Below are positions 24,838 to 37,800 of a DNA stretch of 64,000 nucleotides, piece after piece. Position 1 is the stretch's first letter; each line of letters opens with the position of its first letter. The notes beneath the pieces were generated by a model that was not told the DNA's origin, did no database searches, and saw nothing but the letters and a program-made list of their open reading frames with translations. The stretch is from the NCBI GenBank assembly GCA_028622995.1, contig JAJQJQ010000018.1:806001-870000 (forward strand). The letters are read 5' to 3'. The stretch comes from Panagrolaimus kolymaensis (lineage: Eukaryota > Nematoda > Chromadorea > Rhabditida > Panagrolaimidae). A program made the translations under genes and the position numbers.

Positions 24838-26114
24838 TTAATCTCGACGTGCACGACGTCGCACTTTAGCTTTAGCTTCAGGCTTTTCAGCAAAATGGTG
24901 ATGATTTTCTTCTTCTTCTCCTTTTGGTTCAATTTTAACACTTTCTTCTTGTTTTTCTTCTATTGCTGTGCCATTTGTATGCTTTGATTCAATCAATGGC
25001 GGCGGAGATGTTTCTTTTTTCACGACCTCTGCAAAGGTTGGATGCGGAAGTGGTGGCTGTGAAGGCTCTTTGCTATTTTGCTTTATTTCTTTTCCTTCGT
25101 TATCTGATGAATCGTTGTCGGGTGTAATGGCTCGGCTATTTAATTCGGAGTCATCGTTTTCGCCATCACCTTCATCCTCCTCTCCTCCTCCTTCATCGTC
25201 TGATTCAACACCCAATTCCGCTTTTTGTTCTTTATATGTTTTTGAAAGTTCTGAAAGTTCTTTCATTGAAGCTTCCACAGTTTTTACTTGTTCATCCGAG
25301 AGATTATTATTTTTATTATTACTATTTTCTGGTGCTTGCGCAATATCCTCCAATTGTTCCAATATTTTGCTCATCGCTGTTTCTGTTTCATATAATCTTT
25401 TTTGTAACGATCGCATTTGATTTCGACCTACAATAAAAAAAATTTAATCATATTTTTTATGTATTTTTTTTACTCACTCAAATTATTTCCTTCTACTTCA
25501 CTTTCCTCCTCTTCTTCTGATTCAGAATATTCTGACCCATGTCGATGTTTTCTCTTTGGTTTTTTCTTAAACATAATCTAAAAAAAGAATCATTGTTGTT
25601 TTATTAGTCAGTAAAGTTTTCTAAAAGTAAACCTTGCTAAGAGTGTAAACAAGAAATACCATAACGCCGATAGTGTAAACAGGCAATAAATATGAGAATA
25701 ATCCGCCACGCCCGCTACTACCTTGCTGTTGGGCAGCTTCACCTTGAGCCATTCTCATTGCAGCAGGATGCATATGTCCACGGGGCGATGGACTTGCAGC
25801 AGCTCCTTGTCGATTTAGGGCTGGGTGTAGAGGAGGCTGTTGAGGTCGGGTTTCTGATGGGGAAGCTGATTTTCCCGTAAGCATAGTTATTAAAGGTCCA
25901 AATAAGCTTGGCCATAAGGCAAATAAACATACAATCACGACAGCGGCTAAGAAGAATAGCTTTGTTTTTGGAAGTCCCTGGAATAGGAAAAATAAATTTT
26001 TAGTTTATCATTTTGAAAATTACTTACCTCTTCTGCTTCACTTTCATCTTCGCTATCTGAATTTTTTCTTTTACGCCGTTTATGAGCTTTTGATGAAGAT
26101 GGTTTAACAGGCAT
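24838..26114 (-). CDS. ric-3: RIC-3 nicotinic acetylcholine receptor chaperone
   Basis: Four exons (26114-26028, 25977-25633, 25577-25478, 25427-24838) encode 373 residues. A basic, Ser-rich N-terminus leads to [26 protein letters not shown] (first membrane segment, about 33-54), a Pro/Gln-rich loop with HPAAMR, then [27 protein letters not shown] (second segment, about 123-143). A coiled coil ([25 protein letters not shown]) follows and the tail is acidic then basic (KVRRRARRD). This is the RIC-3 layout, including the conserved GR-G-LLP-YT-GV wording before the second segment. RIC-3 sits in the ER membrane and aids assembly of acetylcholine receptors. Conservation of the first half is strong; the tail is poorly conserved in the family. 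Confidence 0.94.
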
Positions 26115-27816
26115 TTTTCAAATATTTAATTTATAAAAAATCCTCTAAAAAGGATTCAAAAAAATAAGCTTTTATTTTCGTTTGTTTCACTATTTCCCTT
26201 TTGTCGTCTAGTTTTTGTCAATTCAAGTGAAAAAGTCTTGCTTGCTAACGCTTTTTGAAAGCTTGCTGCACTCCTCAGCTGACCGCTTTCAACTAGCTTC
26301 TCTCTTTCTGTAGTTCGTAATGCTTTAACAATTTTCTCTCTTCTCTGCGCCCTCTTTTTTCTTTGCCAGTGGCCAACTTTTTCTGCAAGCGACCATCCTC
26401 TCCTCCTCTATTTTTCTCTTTTTGCTCTGGAGGAGGTTGTTTCAAACAAGAAAAAAAATAAATAAAAAGTAACGGGAAGAAAAAAAGAAGAAGAAAAATG
26501 AGGTACTTCTTCTCTTGTTTTCAATTCGACGACGAGAAAAATGTGTAGTCGTTTGGTGGAGGAGCTGCACTGCTGCCAGTCACCCCGATCGATTCCTGCG
26601 CTGCTTTGCCTTGGCAAGTCTTTACATAAATGGTGGAGAACAAAATAAAAAAGAGAACAGCGCCGCTGGAGAAAAAACCTTTTTTTGTTATTGTTGTTTG
26701 TTGCTTTGTCTAATGCTTTTTAAATAGCCTATTAAAATTCATAGTCGCCATGAAATGGGGCCAACTTTTAAAAGAACTAAATTGTTTGTTTCATTTTTAA
26801 AAATTGTTTTTGAGCAACAAAAAAATGCAATGAAAAATAATCATCTCAAGCGTTGGTATTCGTCTTATCGATAAATAATACCGTCCATATTGGAAACATG
26901 ATCCTACATACTTTTTTTTCTTCATTCTCTATTTCTCTTCCCATTCCTCATCAATTTTTTTGAAAAGCAGCGTTTCAAACCCTTATGTAAACATAAAATT
27001 AGCTGACCTCGAATAAATATATATATGTACTTCCAACCAATTCAAAATAGAAAAACGTAGATAGAAAACAAAAACAGTTAAAACTACGGGAAATAATTTT
27101 TTTGGTGGTCTTCGTCGTTGTTCTCCGACATTTTTTTCTTTTGCTAGAAAAAAGAAAGAAACGATCAAACTTAATTATCGGTTAGAATTTGTTTTGTTAT
27201 TGTTTGTTTTCTTTCTTTATTGATGCGACCGGCGACGCCTTTGCATGTGCAACGAACATATGATTAGACTTTGGCAACATCCATCCATTAGTCTCTTATT
27301 TTTAGAAAAGCATCAAAGCCGTCAAGTTAGTAGTAGTAGTTGACGTCCATGTAAAAGAAGAAGAAAAAGAATTTTTCATGTGTGCGTTTTTATTTTATTT
27401 TTTATTTTTTGAATAAAAGCTTTTCTTAAATTTTTTTTTGCTAATGACAAATCAAATGCCGTGACATTTCTTCTTTTTTCCCTTGCTTAACCCTCTTTTG
27501 GGAAATAAAAGCTTTTTGTTTGTAATCATAGAAACGGAAAGAAAAACATTCTAAATTGTTTTAAAATAAATGTTTTTTTAGTTTTCATATTTTTTAAAGT
27601 CATGGAAAGGTTGATGACTTTACTTTACTCTGGCTCGCCGCCAACATTGTTTGTTTTTGATTTTGAACATTTTTGTGGCTGCACCTCTTTTCTTGCAAGG
27701 ATCAGCTGATCATCATTTTTTCCTTGACTCTCATTTTTTTTCTCTTCTTTTTTCTTTCGAAGCGAGCTTGAATTTCCATTTTAAAACATAATCAATGAAA
27801 AAGTGAATCCTTTAAG
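26115..27816. other. Divergent promoter region between ric-3 and cdgs-1
   Basis: 1.7 kb between two divergent start codons. AT-rich with many pyrimidine and purine runs, which suggests regulatory sequence. Short open frames are present but none has splice support or a recognisable product. An acceptor-like TTTAAG lies immediately before the cdgs-1 start codon. Confidence 0.5.
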
Positions 27817-29432
27817 ATGGCTGATAGCCCAACATTACGACATCGAGGAGCTGGAGATGCTGCAACAACTCTTGGTGAAAACAAAGTCGTCAGCTCAAGT
27901 GATGATGAAGATCTTCCAACTGAAGAAAAGTAAGTTCTTGTTATCGCTTAATTCTAATTATCCATAATAATGTTTACAGATTAGAAAAGTTAGCCAAACT
28001 CTTGCCACAAGCAACAGATAAATTGGGAGCCGTGATCGATGATTATCTTTCTGCGTTACCTGACAGGTAAATTTTTTAAATGTCTTTGTCTTTATTCATC
28101 AACATTTCGTTTTCAGATGGAGAAATTGGGTTGTTCGTGGAATTTTTTCTCTTGTTATGATAACGGTATTTAGTATTATTGTTAATCGTGGTGCAATATG
28201 GTTGATGGCTTTGGTATTACTGATTCAATTAAAATGCTTTAACGAAATTATTAACATTGGATTGGTCGTTTATCGTGCACATGATTTGCCATGGTTTCGC
28301 ACACTTTCATGGTACTTCTTAGTAACAAGTAATTACTTCTTCTTTGGTGAAGGTCTCATCGATTATTGGTCAATTGTTCTTAATAAAGATGTAAGTTAGA
28401 AGTTGAGTTTAAAGTAAAGTTAAAGAAAGTCGTTTTCAGGAGTTTCTACGCTCTTTTGTTATCTATCACCGTATGATCAGCTTCTCTATGTACATATGTG
28501 GATTCGTTTGGTTTGTATTATCTCTTCGAAAAGGATATTATATGCGTCAATTTTCATTGGTAAGAAACATTATTACTTACTACTGTAACCAACTCCAATA
28601 ATTTTAGTTTGCTTGGACTCACGTTTCTTTACTTTTGATTGTTTCACAATCATTCATGATAGTTCAAAATATTCTTCAAGGTCTCATTTGGTTCCTCGTT
28701 CCTGTTTCTATGATTATATGCTGCGATATTATGTCTTACATCTTTGGATTCTTCTTTGGCAAAACTCCACTTATCAAAATATCACCGAAGAAAACATGGG
28801 AAGGATTTATTGGTGGAGCTTTCAGTACAATCATTTTTGGAATCCTTATGTCTAATGCTCTCGGTGAAAACCCATATTTTGTTTGTCCTGTTGAATCGTA
28901 TAACGAAGATGGGAACAATTGTACTTTCCCTATTGCTTTCATTGAAACTGATTACACAATTCCACGTCCTCTCCATGCTGTTTACAAAGTTATTCGAAAA
29001 GATCCTGTGGTGCATATGAAACCATTTGTACTTCACAGTGTTATTATGGCATTGTTTGCTTCAATAATTGGTCCATTTGGTGGTTTCTTTGCAAGTGGAT
29101 TTAAAAGAGCGTTCAAGATAAAGGTAAGCTTTGTAAACCGAACATATGCACTTTTACATACTTTTTTTCAGGATTTTGGCGACATAATACCTGGCCATGG
29201 TGGATTGATGGATCGATTTGATTGTCAACTATTAATGGGAACATTTGTAAATATATATATTCAATCATTCATTAGGTAACTTTTTATTCTTGTAAACTCT
29301 TTTATGTTATAGTATTTCAGAGTACCAAATTGGAATAAGATTGTTCAACAAATTCTCTGGCTACCTGTCGAAGATCAACTCAATATCTACCATGTCCTTC
29401 ACGAACAACTGGGGAATGCTGGAGCGTTATAA
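27817..29432 (+). CDS. cdgs-1: Phosphatidate cytidylyltransferase (CDP-diacylglycerol synthase)
   Basis: Seven exons (27817-27929, 27980-28066, 28117-28390, 28440-28559, 28608-29123, 29172-29275, 29321-29432) encode 441 residues. There are several membrane segments and the CDS family signature near the C-terminal third: [45 protein letters not shown], with the two conserved Asp of the metal site. The enzyme makes CDP-diacylglycerol from phosphatidic acid and CTP in the ER, feeding phosphatidylinositol and cardiolipin synthesis. The N-terminal 60 residues are cytosolic and acidic. The start codon directly follows an AG, consistent with trans-splicing with almost no 5' UTR. Confidence 0.97.
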
Positions 29433-29784
29433 TTTAAGATTGTGTATATTTTCTTTTTGTAATTTGAAATAGTTTAATTGAAATTCATCAGTTTTTTTAT
29501 TCTTTTACTGTTTAGCCATTTTGTTACTTATTTTATTAAATCAAATATCGGCCAGTTACCCGGTTTTTTATATTTTCATTCCAATAGATTTACTTTTAAT
29601 TAATGTTAATTTTTGTTTGAATAAAAGTTTAATGAATAAATACAATGTTGGCACAGCGTCTTCTTAAATAAGTCAAACAACATAAGCCAAAATGGTGGAA
29701 GATAATGATGAGAGACAACAGGAAAATAAAAAAAGACAACAAAGTTTATGTGGAAAATATGTTGCAACATTTTAAAGAATAAAA
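29433..29784. other. 3' flank of cdgs-1
   Basis: AT-rich 3' UTR and spacer downstream of cdgs-1, with AATAAA near 29620. No gene seen. Confidence 0.45.
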
Positions 29785-30600
29785 ATGACGAAAGAAATTG
29801 ATGGAACAACTCCTTCGACAGAATCCATTGAAGTTACTAAAATTCTGAATGTGTGTGAAATAAAAAATGAAGATACTGTCATCCTAGAAATAACCTACCT
29901 TCCAACTAAACCCATATTCGCTCATAATGTTGTTGAAACAACTGAATCACAATTTTTAGCAACAACGTTTGCAGAAGAAGAAAGAGAAACAACATAAGAA
30001 AATTGACCAACTACAAGAATTAGTGTTAACTAAGATAACTCAGGCACCTTAAGACCAAACAACAAACACCCTGCTATTCTATTTCATTCAACAATTTTCG
30101 AAGCCGAATAAAAGCAATCGACAGATTCTTATTCAACAACGTTTGCAAAAACTGAGGATGTGATACAATTGTTGAAAAGTTTACAATGAAATCAGAAGCA
30201 ACGGAGCATTTTCTTGAAAACTAAAGTTACATCTGCGATAACATATGAAAAGATGATTACGGAACATGACCAGACATCAGAAACTACCTCAAAAATCTCC
30301 ACCAAAACTGCAACCAACAAACGAAATAACTGAAATTTCAAAGCATACAAAAGAATAACCAAAAATTGCTCAACTTAATAATGGAAGCACAAGGATTGTG
30401 GAAACGACGACGATGCTATTAGCAACTATGAAAAATCAAGAAAGAACTCCTTTGTCAACATAATTTTCTTCCTCTTCGCGTTCTACAAAAAACGAAGCTT
30501 TATAAAGTGCTACAGCTGAAACAACTACAACTACGATTCCATCAACATTTTGACAAAGACAAAAAGCTGGAGACATTGCATAATCACTAAGACATAATAG
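29785..30600 (+). pseudogene. Possible decayed Thr-rich coding stretch
   Basis: Starts with a 70-codon open frame (MTKEIDGTTPSTESIEVTKI) and continues for about 700 bases with composition unlike other spacers: rich in ACA/ACT/GAA triplets in shifting frames, with bits such as ETTTTM and AETTTTTIPST broken by stops and frameshifts. It has no convincing introns. This looks like the remains of a Thr/Ser-rich (mucin-like) exon. Low-complexity drift could give the same picture, so the call is weak. Confidence 0.3.
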
Positions 30601-30786
30601 AGTGAGGTATATCGCCTGCCGTTCATAGAAGCAATTCCTAATTTTTATGGCACAACTGATCCATGGAAAATAAAATCTTTACAAAGAGAACACACGAATA
30701 GAACAAATGCTTTATGAAAAATATGCATAAACCTTAGAAAAACGAAATACATACAATAAAGTAAAATAAAATTTGAAATAACAGGT

Positions 30787-31558
30787 TTAAAAGTCAGATT
30801 TGTATTCAACAGAAGCTTTGACATCATGATGACCAGTGGTAAAGGATCGCAATTGAACAGTTTCAGCATTTGATATTTTGTGGTCTTTGATAGTTTCAAA
30901 ATCAACTTCATCTTTCATTGCACCACGTTTAACTCCAACCATAACATCGAAAGAGCATTCAGCTTCAATTTGAGGTAGAAATGATACAGCTGCTAAGATT
31001 TGACGAAGAACATCGGCCATACCACTTTTGACTCTTTTTTCATCCAATAGTGAATTAGCATTTTCACTAAAAATTCATTGCTTATAAGTATTAAACAAAA
31101 GAAAGAAAAAACATACTCGGTTATTTGATCTTCTTGAATGTCGAAAACCCAACGTTCAATAATTTCTTTTGTCTTCACATCATAGATTGCAATCACCATT
31201 TTCCGAAGATTCTTTTCAGCAAGATGTTCTGAAACAATACGGTTTCATTAGAATAAAAGTAAACGAAAAGATAAACTTACTTTGAAGTGCAGCTAAAAAT
31301 GGTTCCAAGAATTTTTGAACACGCATATCAGAAGAAACCAATAAAGTCATTCCAAAACGTTTTTCTCGAATAAACGAGTCTGCAGCATAGATACCACGTT
31401 GAAAAAGGATACTATGAATTCCATAATCTGTAAAAGCAACGAATAAATAAAGTCAAAATAATGAAAAACTTACTGAAGAATTCTCTGATCATAGCAGCTG
31501 AACCTTGAAGTGTAATAGAGCCTTTCGTTTTGGTGTCCATTGCAGTTGATGGTGCCAT
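30787..31558 (-). CDS. mdf-2: MAD2 spindle checkpoint protein (HORMA domain)
   Basis: Four exons (31558-31474, 31427-31281, 31228-31117, 31066-30787) encode 207 residues, close to the 205 of human MAD2. One HORMA domain fills the protein: ITLQGSAAMIREFFNYGIHSILFQRGIY, then FGMTLLVSSD, KMVIAIYD, ERWVFDIQ, FLPQIEAECSFDVMV, and the mobile C-terminal part with VQLRSFTTGHHDVKASVEY, which forms the safety belt. MAD2 binds MAD1 and CDC20 at unattached kinetochores to hold the anaphase-promoting complex. The gene is divergent from the orphan at 32178. Confidence 0.97.
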
Positions 31559-32177
31559 TTTGATAAAACACTTCAGAATTGTAACCAGGTAATACAATAA
31601 ACAAGAAGGAAATATAAGGCAAATGCCAAACAAATAACAGCTTCAACAAAAAAAGATCAATGAAGAAGAAAAACAGCAGAAGACAAGAAAAAATTGCGCA
31701 GCAATAAAAGCTTTTTGAAAGAAATGATGCGCGCCAAAAAGATTAATGGCATTATGAGATAATCGACAATAACCTATTTGGGTGGTTGACGAACAAATGT
31801 TTTTTGTTGCTTTTATCAAATTTAGAGATAAAGCAATTATGCCATTTGATAAAAATAGAATTCTTGTATTTTTTATAAGCATGAGTAACTAAATTAGAAA
31901 CGTGGTAATTATCTAATAAATAATGATTATACTGTTTTAGTTTTTGTTGAGTTGAAATCAAGCCTTGCATTTTCCGTTATTGGGCATTGGAAATGATAAC
32001 TTTTTATCAAAAATAAAATATTACTTTACAATTAACGAAAGTTCTAAACCATGTAATATCTCTTTATTGTTCAAAACAAATATATTTTCTGGATGCATCA
32101 ATAAGTAGCCATGGTAACAAAGCGATTTAAGCATGTTGTTAAACAATATTTTCTTGTTTTTATTCTTCTTTAAATAA
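31559..32177. other. Divergent intergenic region
   Basis: AT-rich, between the start codons of mdf-2 and the next gene on the plus strand; presumably both promoters. No other gene recognised. Confidence 0.45.
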
Positions 32178-32872
32178 ATGATTTTTATTATTACACTGTT
32201 ATTTAATTTCCCATTCTTGTGTGCCTTAAATGATTTAGTTCTTAATGATACTGGATTCAGCCAGCAACATGGGGAAATGCTGCAAAGCTGTCTTCCTGTA
32301 TTGACCCGGCTTCATGAAAAGTCTGAATATCACACATTTGTTGGATGTAAACTTTTGTAAGCATTTAAAATATTTATTTCATAAAAACGTGCTGTTTTTA
32401 GAGGCTTGAATGATTTAGACATAGCTATTGTGGCTGCTTTAGATGTCATTCAATGTGATCAACTCTCAACGAATTTTACTGAATCCATTGTGGTTAGTTT
32501 AAAAGCAAGCAATATAAATGCGTTAAACCATTCTTTTTTTTCTAGCAAAACTATCTCCTTCAAACACAAAATGCAAGAAAATCAGTAAAGGTTTGTATTG
32601 ACTCAGATGAAACGCTGACGTTATTCATCGTATCCATCACTTCAAGCAGCACCGATAAAACCCTTACTGCATACTTTGAACGAAAGCGAATAACGCAGCA
32701 GCTGATTCCCAATGGTCAAAGAGAAAAAATTTATCGTGTTTTTCCTCGAATTAACATTAAACTTCCTTCGGATTTCTTTTATCCTTTTTCATGTCCTGCA
32801 ACAAAACCCAGTTTTAGTTGTTTCATTTTATATTTTTCTGTTTTGTTGACATTTTTGGCATTAAGACTATAG
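32178..32872 (+). CDS. Secreted, probably GPI-anchored orphan protein
   Basis: Three exons (32178-32356, 32402-32492, 32546-32872) give 198 residues in one clean frame. A signal peptide (MIFIITLLFNFPFLCA) is followed by an ectodomain of about 160 residues with spaced cysteines (QSC, VGC, IQC, VCI, FSC) and LNDLDIAIVAALDVIQCDQ. The C-terminus ends in a hydrophobic run after TKPSFSC and stops shortly after LTFLALRL with no cytoplasmic tail, as in GPI-anchor signals. I recognise no family. Splice sites and phase support it as a real gene. Function unknown. Confidence 0.68.
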
Positions 32873-33407
32873 GATGGTGGTGGTGTCTTTTTTCATTAAA
32901 CTTTCATGATTTAAAATAAACTATTTTTAAATAAACTTCGTGACTCTTTTTTTCTTTTTTCATCCACAAACATTGAGACAAGTACTTATCCGTTCATATC
33001 CCCGAATCCTAGGATAAAAACGCAGCAAAAAAAGGACAGCCGTCTTTCTCTTCTTCTTTTTTTCATCTCTTTTTTTAGTTTTGCACATTTGAATGGACAC
33101 ACTTCATTCTAACTATTCAATAGCAACAGCAGCAGCAGTTCAGCATAGTTTTTGGCGAAACGTAGTTCTTATTCTAGGCTTACGAGTTAGTTTTGTCTTT
33201 CTGCAATCGATTCTGAAAACAAAAAATAAATAAATGTATGGCAGCAGCCAGCATGTTTTATGTTTATTCTTTTGTTATATTTTAGCTTTGCGACTTTATA
33301 AAACTTTTTTTCTTTCAATTTTAAACGTGTTTGTCTCTTAAGTGTGATTTGTGATTAATCGTTTTACAGGGGTAGTTAATTGGTAATTGGGTGTATTTTT
33401 TTTTATA
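32873..33407. other. Intergenic region
   Basis: AT-rich with pyrimidine tracts and a short CAG repeat (AGCAGCAGCAG near 33130). Probably 3' UTR of the orphan plus the twinfilin promoter. No gene seen. Confidence 0.45.
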
Positions 33408-34580
33408 ATGTCTTGCCAAAGCGGTATCCGAGGTAATAATATTAACCTTCATCTTAAAGTTTTAATTGAAAAATATTATTTTTAAGCTGATGCCAACTTG
33501 TTGACTTTCTTTGAAGATTGTAAACGTGGAAAATATCGTATGGGAAAAATTGTTATTAATAAAGAAAAATTGGTTGTAAATTATCATTCTCCAGCAAGCA
33601 ATGATTGGAAAGCAGATTGGAAGCGAGATTTGCCCAATTGTGTGGATTCATATGAACCATGCTTTATTCTATTTCGTTTAGAAACTCCACATGATTGGAT
33701 TTTGATTAGGTTTGTTGAATCGTTATTATTTAAAAATAAAAATCAAGTTTCTGTTTTTAGTTTCGCTGATGATAAAGCTTCATCGCGTGACAAAATGGTT
33801 CTTGCAGCCACTAAATCCACATTCAAATCTGATTTTGGCCAAAGTTTTATTCAAGGAGAATATCAAATTTCCAGCACTCACGAATTTAATCTTGATACAT
33901 TCGAACGACGCCTTCTTAAAGGTAGTGTACGTGAAAATGAAACCACTGCAATGACATCATTTGAACAAGATCGAAGTGCGGCATCCAGGGAACGTATTGC
34001 ATTACCATTGGCTATGCAAGCAACTCAAACCCTTCGAGGTGTTCAATTTCCCGTCGATCAAGATGCTACAGCATTAATTAAAAGATTTGGAAAGGGTGAA
34101 CTTGATTTTGTTCAACTTTCTGTTGATACTTTAAATGAAGCTATTAAACTTGAAGGACAAGAAAATAGTTTAGATGCATCTGAATTAAATTCAAAGATTA
34201 ATAAGCAAAAACCAAGATATACTCTTTTCCGCCTTCGTGAAATTGATGAACAACCCGTCTTTTTCATTTATTCTATTCCTCCATCTGTGGGTTGCACGAT
34301 TAAAGAACTTATGCTATTTTCAAGTTGCAAAGCTCCATTTTTAACTGAAGTTGAACGAGGTTGTGGTGTAAGAATTGATAAAAAGGTAAAAAAAATTTCT
34401 ACCAACAATCTTCAGCTGATGAGTTTTTTGTTTTAGATTGAAGTTGATAGTCGCGATAGGCTTGATGCAGATACTTTGATTAGTTATTGGCGACCAGCTG
34501 TTATTGAAGAAAAGAAGCCATTTGCCAGACCTCCTCGACCTGGTAGTGGACCTCGCCGTATCACAACTGCCGACCAATAA
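33408..34580 (+). CDS. twf-2: Twinfilin, actin monomer-binding protein
   Basis: Four exons (33408-33432, 33487-33709, 33761-34385, 34437-34580) encode 338 residues. There are two ADF-homology domains: the first (about 5-135) with WILISFADDKASSRDKMVLAATKSTFKSDFG, the second (about 170-305) with ARYTLFRL-like PRYTLFRLREI, FIYSIP and VERGCGVRIDKKIEVDSRD. The tail KKPFARPPRPGSGPRRITTA carries the basic, Pro-rich capping-protein-binding region. Twinfilin sequesters ADP-actin and caps filament ends. Exon 1 is only 25 bases and is supported by the match of MSCQSGIRAD to the family start. The two-domain size is typical. Confidence 0.95.
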
Positions 34581-34888
34581 AAAAAAAATCGATGTCGTCG
34601 ATATTTTTTCCTTCGCTTTTTCTTCTTCTCTCTCATCCTTGAGTTGAATTTGCTTTTAAATAAATGCTTAAAAAACTATGTTTCTTGCAAGTTAGTCTCA
34701 TTATATATTGTCCCATTTGTCGTTCATTCATTATCACAAAATAATTTTTGTTTTAATCTATTCAATCTCCTATTTTTTATTATTATTAGTTTTAATTCTA
34801 TTTTATTTTTTCGTGTGCTACTAAATCTGCCAGATTTGGGAATAAAGAATCTATAAAAAATAAATAAATTAAATTTAAAAAATTAATT
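34581..34888. other. Short intergenic spacer
   Basis: About 308 AT-rich bases separate the twinfilin stop from the nas-39 start on the same strand. No coding exon able to supply a longer protease prodomain is visible in it. Confidence 0.5.
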
Positions 34889-37800
34889 ATGCGGGTTTTG
34901 TTAATTTTTTTAATGAACATATTGCTGCTCATAACAAAAATGGATGCTCTTCGAAAATCACGTGCAGCTGTGGCAAATCCAGAGAGGCTATGGCCTAATG
35001 GCATAATTCCATTTATAATAAATGATACATTTTCGGGTAAGATGATCATCCACACGCTTTCAAAGATTCCACATGGAAGCGAAAAAAAAAATAAGCTTTA
35101 GGCGAACTTCAGCGACTCTTTCAGATCGCAATGCATCATTGGCAAAATTATACATGTTTATCATTTGTTCCTCGAAGGCCTTTAATTGATAAAGATTATA
35201 TCAATTTTACAACTGATAAATGCGGGTAATGATAATAATTAAAGCCACACTTACCTTCATTTGAAACATTTTTACAGATGTTGTTCATATGTTGGAAGGC
35301 GAGGAGATGGAGCTCAAATAATTTCAATTGGAAAAAATTGTGATAAATTTGGAATAATTGTTCACGAAATAGGTCATGTTGTGGGCTTCTCACATGAACA
35401 TACTCGTCCTGATCGAGATCATTTTGTTGAAATATTTCGAAACAATATTCAACAAGGACAAGGTTATAACTTTGATAAAGCTAAACCAGATGAAATTGAT
35501 TCCCGAGGTGAAACATATGATTATCATTCAATGTATGTTATTTTCATCCTTTTTTAATCACTGAGTTGGCGAGTACCGTAAAACATTATTATTATGGTTT
35601 TAAAGTAGTTACATATTGTACCAAGAGCGCGATGATTAAGTGTTAATAAAAATAGTATTTATTTGTTTCTTTTAGAATGCATTATGCTCGAGATACTTTT
35701 GCTCGAGGTGGTTATTTGGATACCATTCTTCCTAAAAAACCAGCAATTAGTGAAAGACCAAAAATTGGGCAAAGAACTAAATTAAGTGATGGCGATATTC
35801 GACAATCCAATAAAATGTATCATTGTCCAGGTAAAGTGCTTCGATAATAAATTAAACTAACTTTGTAGTGAAATTTTTCTTTGCAGCATGTTTTCATACT
35901 TTGCTTGCAAATCGTGGTGATTTACGATATGCTGAAAACAAAACAACATGTGATTGGCGAGTGTTGAGTGCACGAGGAAGCCGCATTGCTATTAATATTT
36001 CAACCAATATTCTGCGGAAACCCACTGCAAAAAGTTGTTATTTTGAAAAACAAAATTTTATTGAAATTCGTGATGGATTTACTAGAAATTCAATTATTCT
36101 CGGTAATTAATAAACATTAAAAACATGAAAATGAAAAGATATTGCAGGTAAACTATGTCATAGTAATCAAATTAAGACATTTTTGTCAAGTTCAAATTCA
36201 ATATTTATTCATGTTTCAACTTCCACTTTGCTTACACCATTTGTTTTTGCAACCTATTATGGTAGTTATTTTATTTATATAAAACCCTTAAAAAACTATG
36301 ATATCAAACTTTAGTTACTTGTGGCGGTTTTCTTTCTGGAAATAACAATGCTCTTCAAAGCCCATCATATCCTGAACCTTATCCACCTGATTCATTTTGT
36401 GTTTGGAATGTTACGGTTTCTGAAGGCTATAGAGTGGCTGCAACTTTTCGTTATTTTAATCTTGAACCACATAAAAATTGTTCATATGATAAGCTTGAAA
36501 TTTATGAAGGTATTATAGCTAAATCTGAAACTTTAATTGGACGATTTTGTGGCCAAAATGTTCCAAAGTTTATTACTACAAATAATTCCAATTCAATGAT
36601 TATAAAATTTACAAGTGATGCCTCAATACAAAAAACTGGGTTTCATATTGAATTCTTAAAAGGTAACAAACAATAAACAATAAATCTGAGTTTGAAAGAA
36701 GCTAAAAAAGTGGTTTTAGAATTTGATGAATGTGCAACTAATAAACACCAATGTGAACATATATGTGTAAATAAAATCGGAGGATATGAATGTGATTGTT
36801 TCAGCGGGTATTCATTAAAATCTAATGGACATACATGTGAAAGTAATACTTATTCTTTAATTTTCTTAAAGTTTACAAAATATCTTTTTTAAAGGTACAT
36901 GCGGTGGACAACTCATTGCTAACAATGGCCAATTCTTTAGTCCCAATTTTCCAGCCAACTATAGCTCAAACAAAAGATGCATTTGGGAAATTAAAGTTAC
37001 TCAAGATTATCGAATTGTGGTTAATTTTACGCATTTTAATGTGGAAGGCCTTAAATCTGAATGCGAATATGATTATGTCCACCTCAAACCCATTAATCAC
37101 ATGCAGGAAAACGATGAAATTCGACTTTGTGGTGAATATAATATCCCCGTAATTTTAATGTCAAAAACAAATAAACTGAAAGTAATTTTTAATTCTGATA
37201 ATTCAATGGAAAGAAGCGGATTTGCAGCGGAATATTTTGTAGATTTTGATGAATGCACAAAAGATAATGGAGATTGTGAGCAAATTTGCGTTAATACTAT
37301 TGGAAGTTATGAATGCCAATGTGGAAATGGATTAACTTTAGCTGATAATGGACATTCTTGTGTCACTGGAGAATGCTTCTTTCAAAATTATGAGCCTTTT
37401 GGAGAAATACATTCTCCAGATTTTCCAAATTATTATCCATTAGGAAAAAATTGTTCCTGGCACATTGTAACTATACCTGGACATCATATTGTTTTGGTTT
37501 GAAAATATTTTTTTGTTTGTTTTTATTTTTCTATGATTTTAGACTTTTGAATTTTTTGATGTTGAAGATCATTATGCATGCCGATATGATCAAGTTGCAA
37601 TATATAATGGTGGCGATTATTCGGCTCATTTACTCGGTTCTTTTTGCGGTCAATCAGCACCTCTGTCTTTAATTTCGAGTGGCAACCAACTTTTAGTTGA
37701 ATTACAATCAGATGACACGCAACCTCGTCGAGGATTTAACGCATCATATATATCTGGTAAATAAACCCTCCTTTTATAAAAAATAATAGGATGACTTATT

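Noticed and set aside
24968..25420. 150-codon plus-strand open frame antisense to ric-3
   Set aside because: It mirrors the acidic, Ser-rich ric-3 tail; long antisense frames are expected there.
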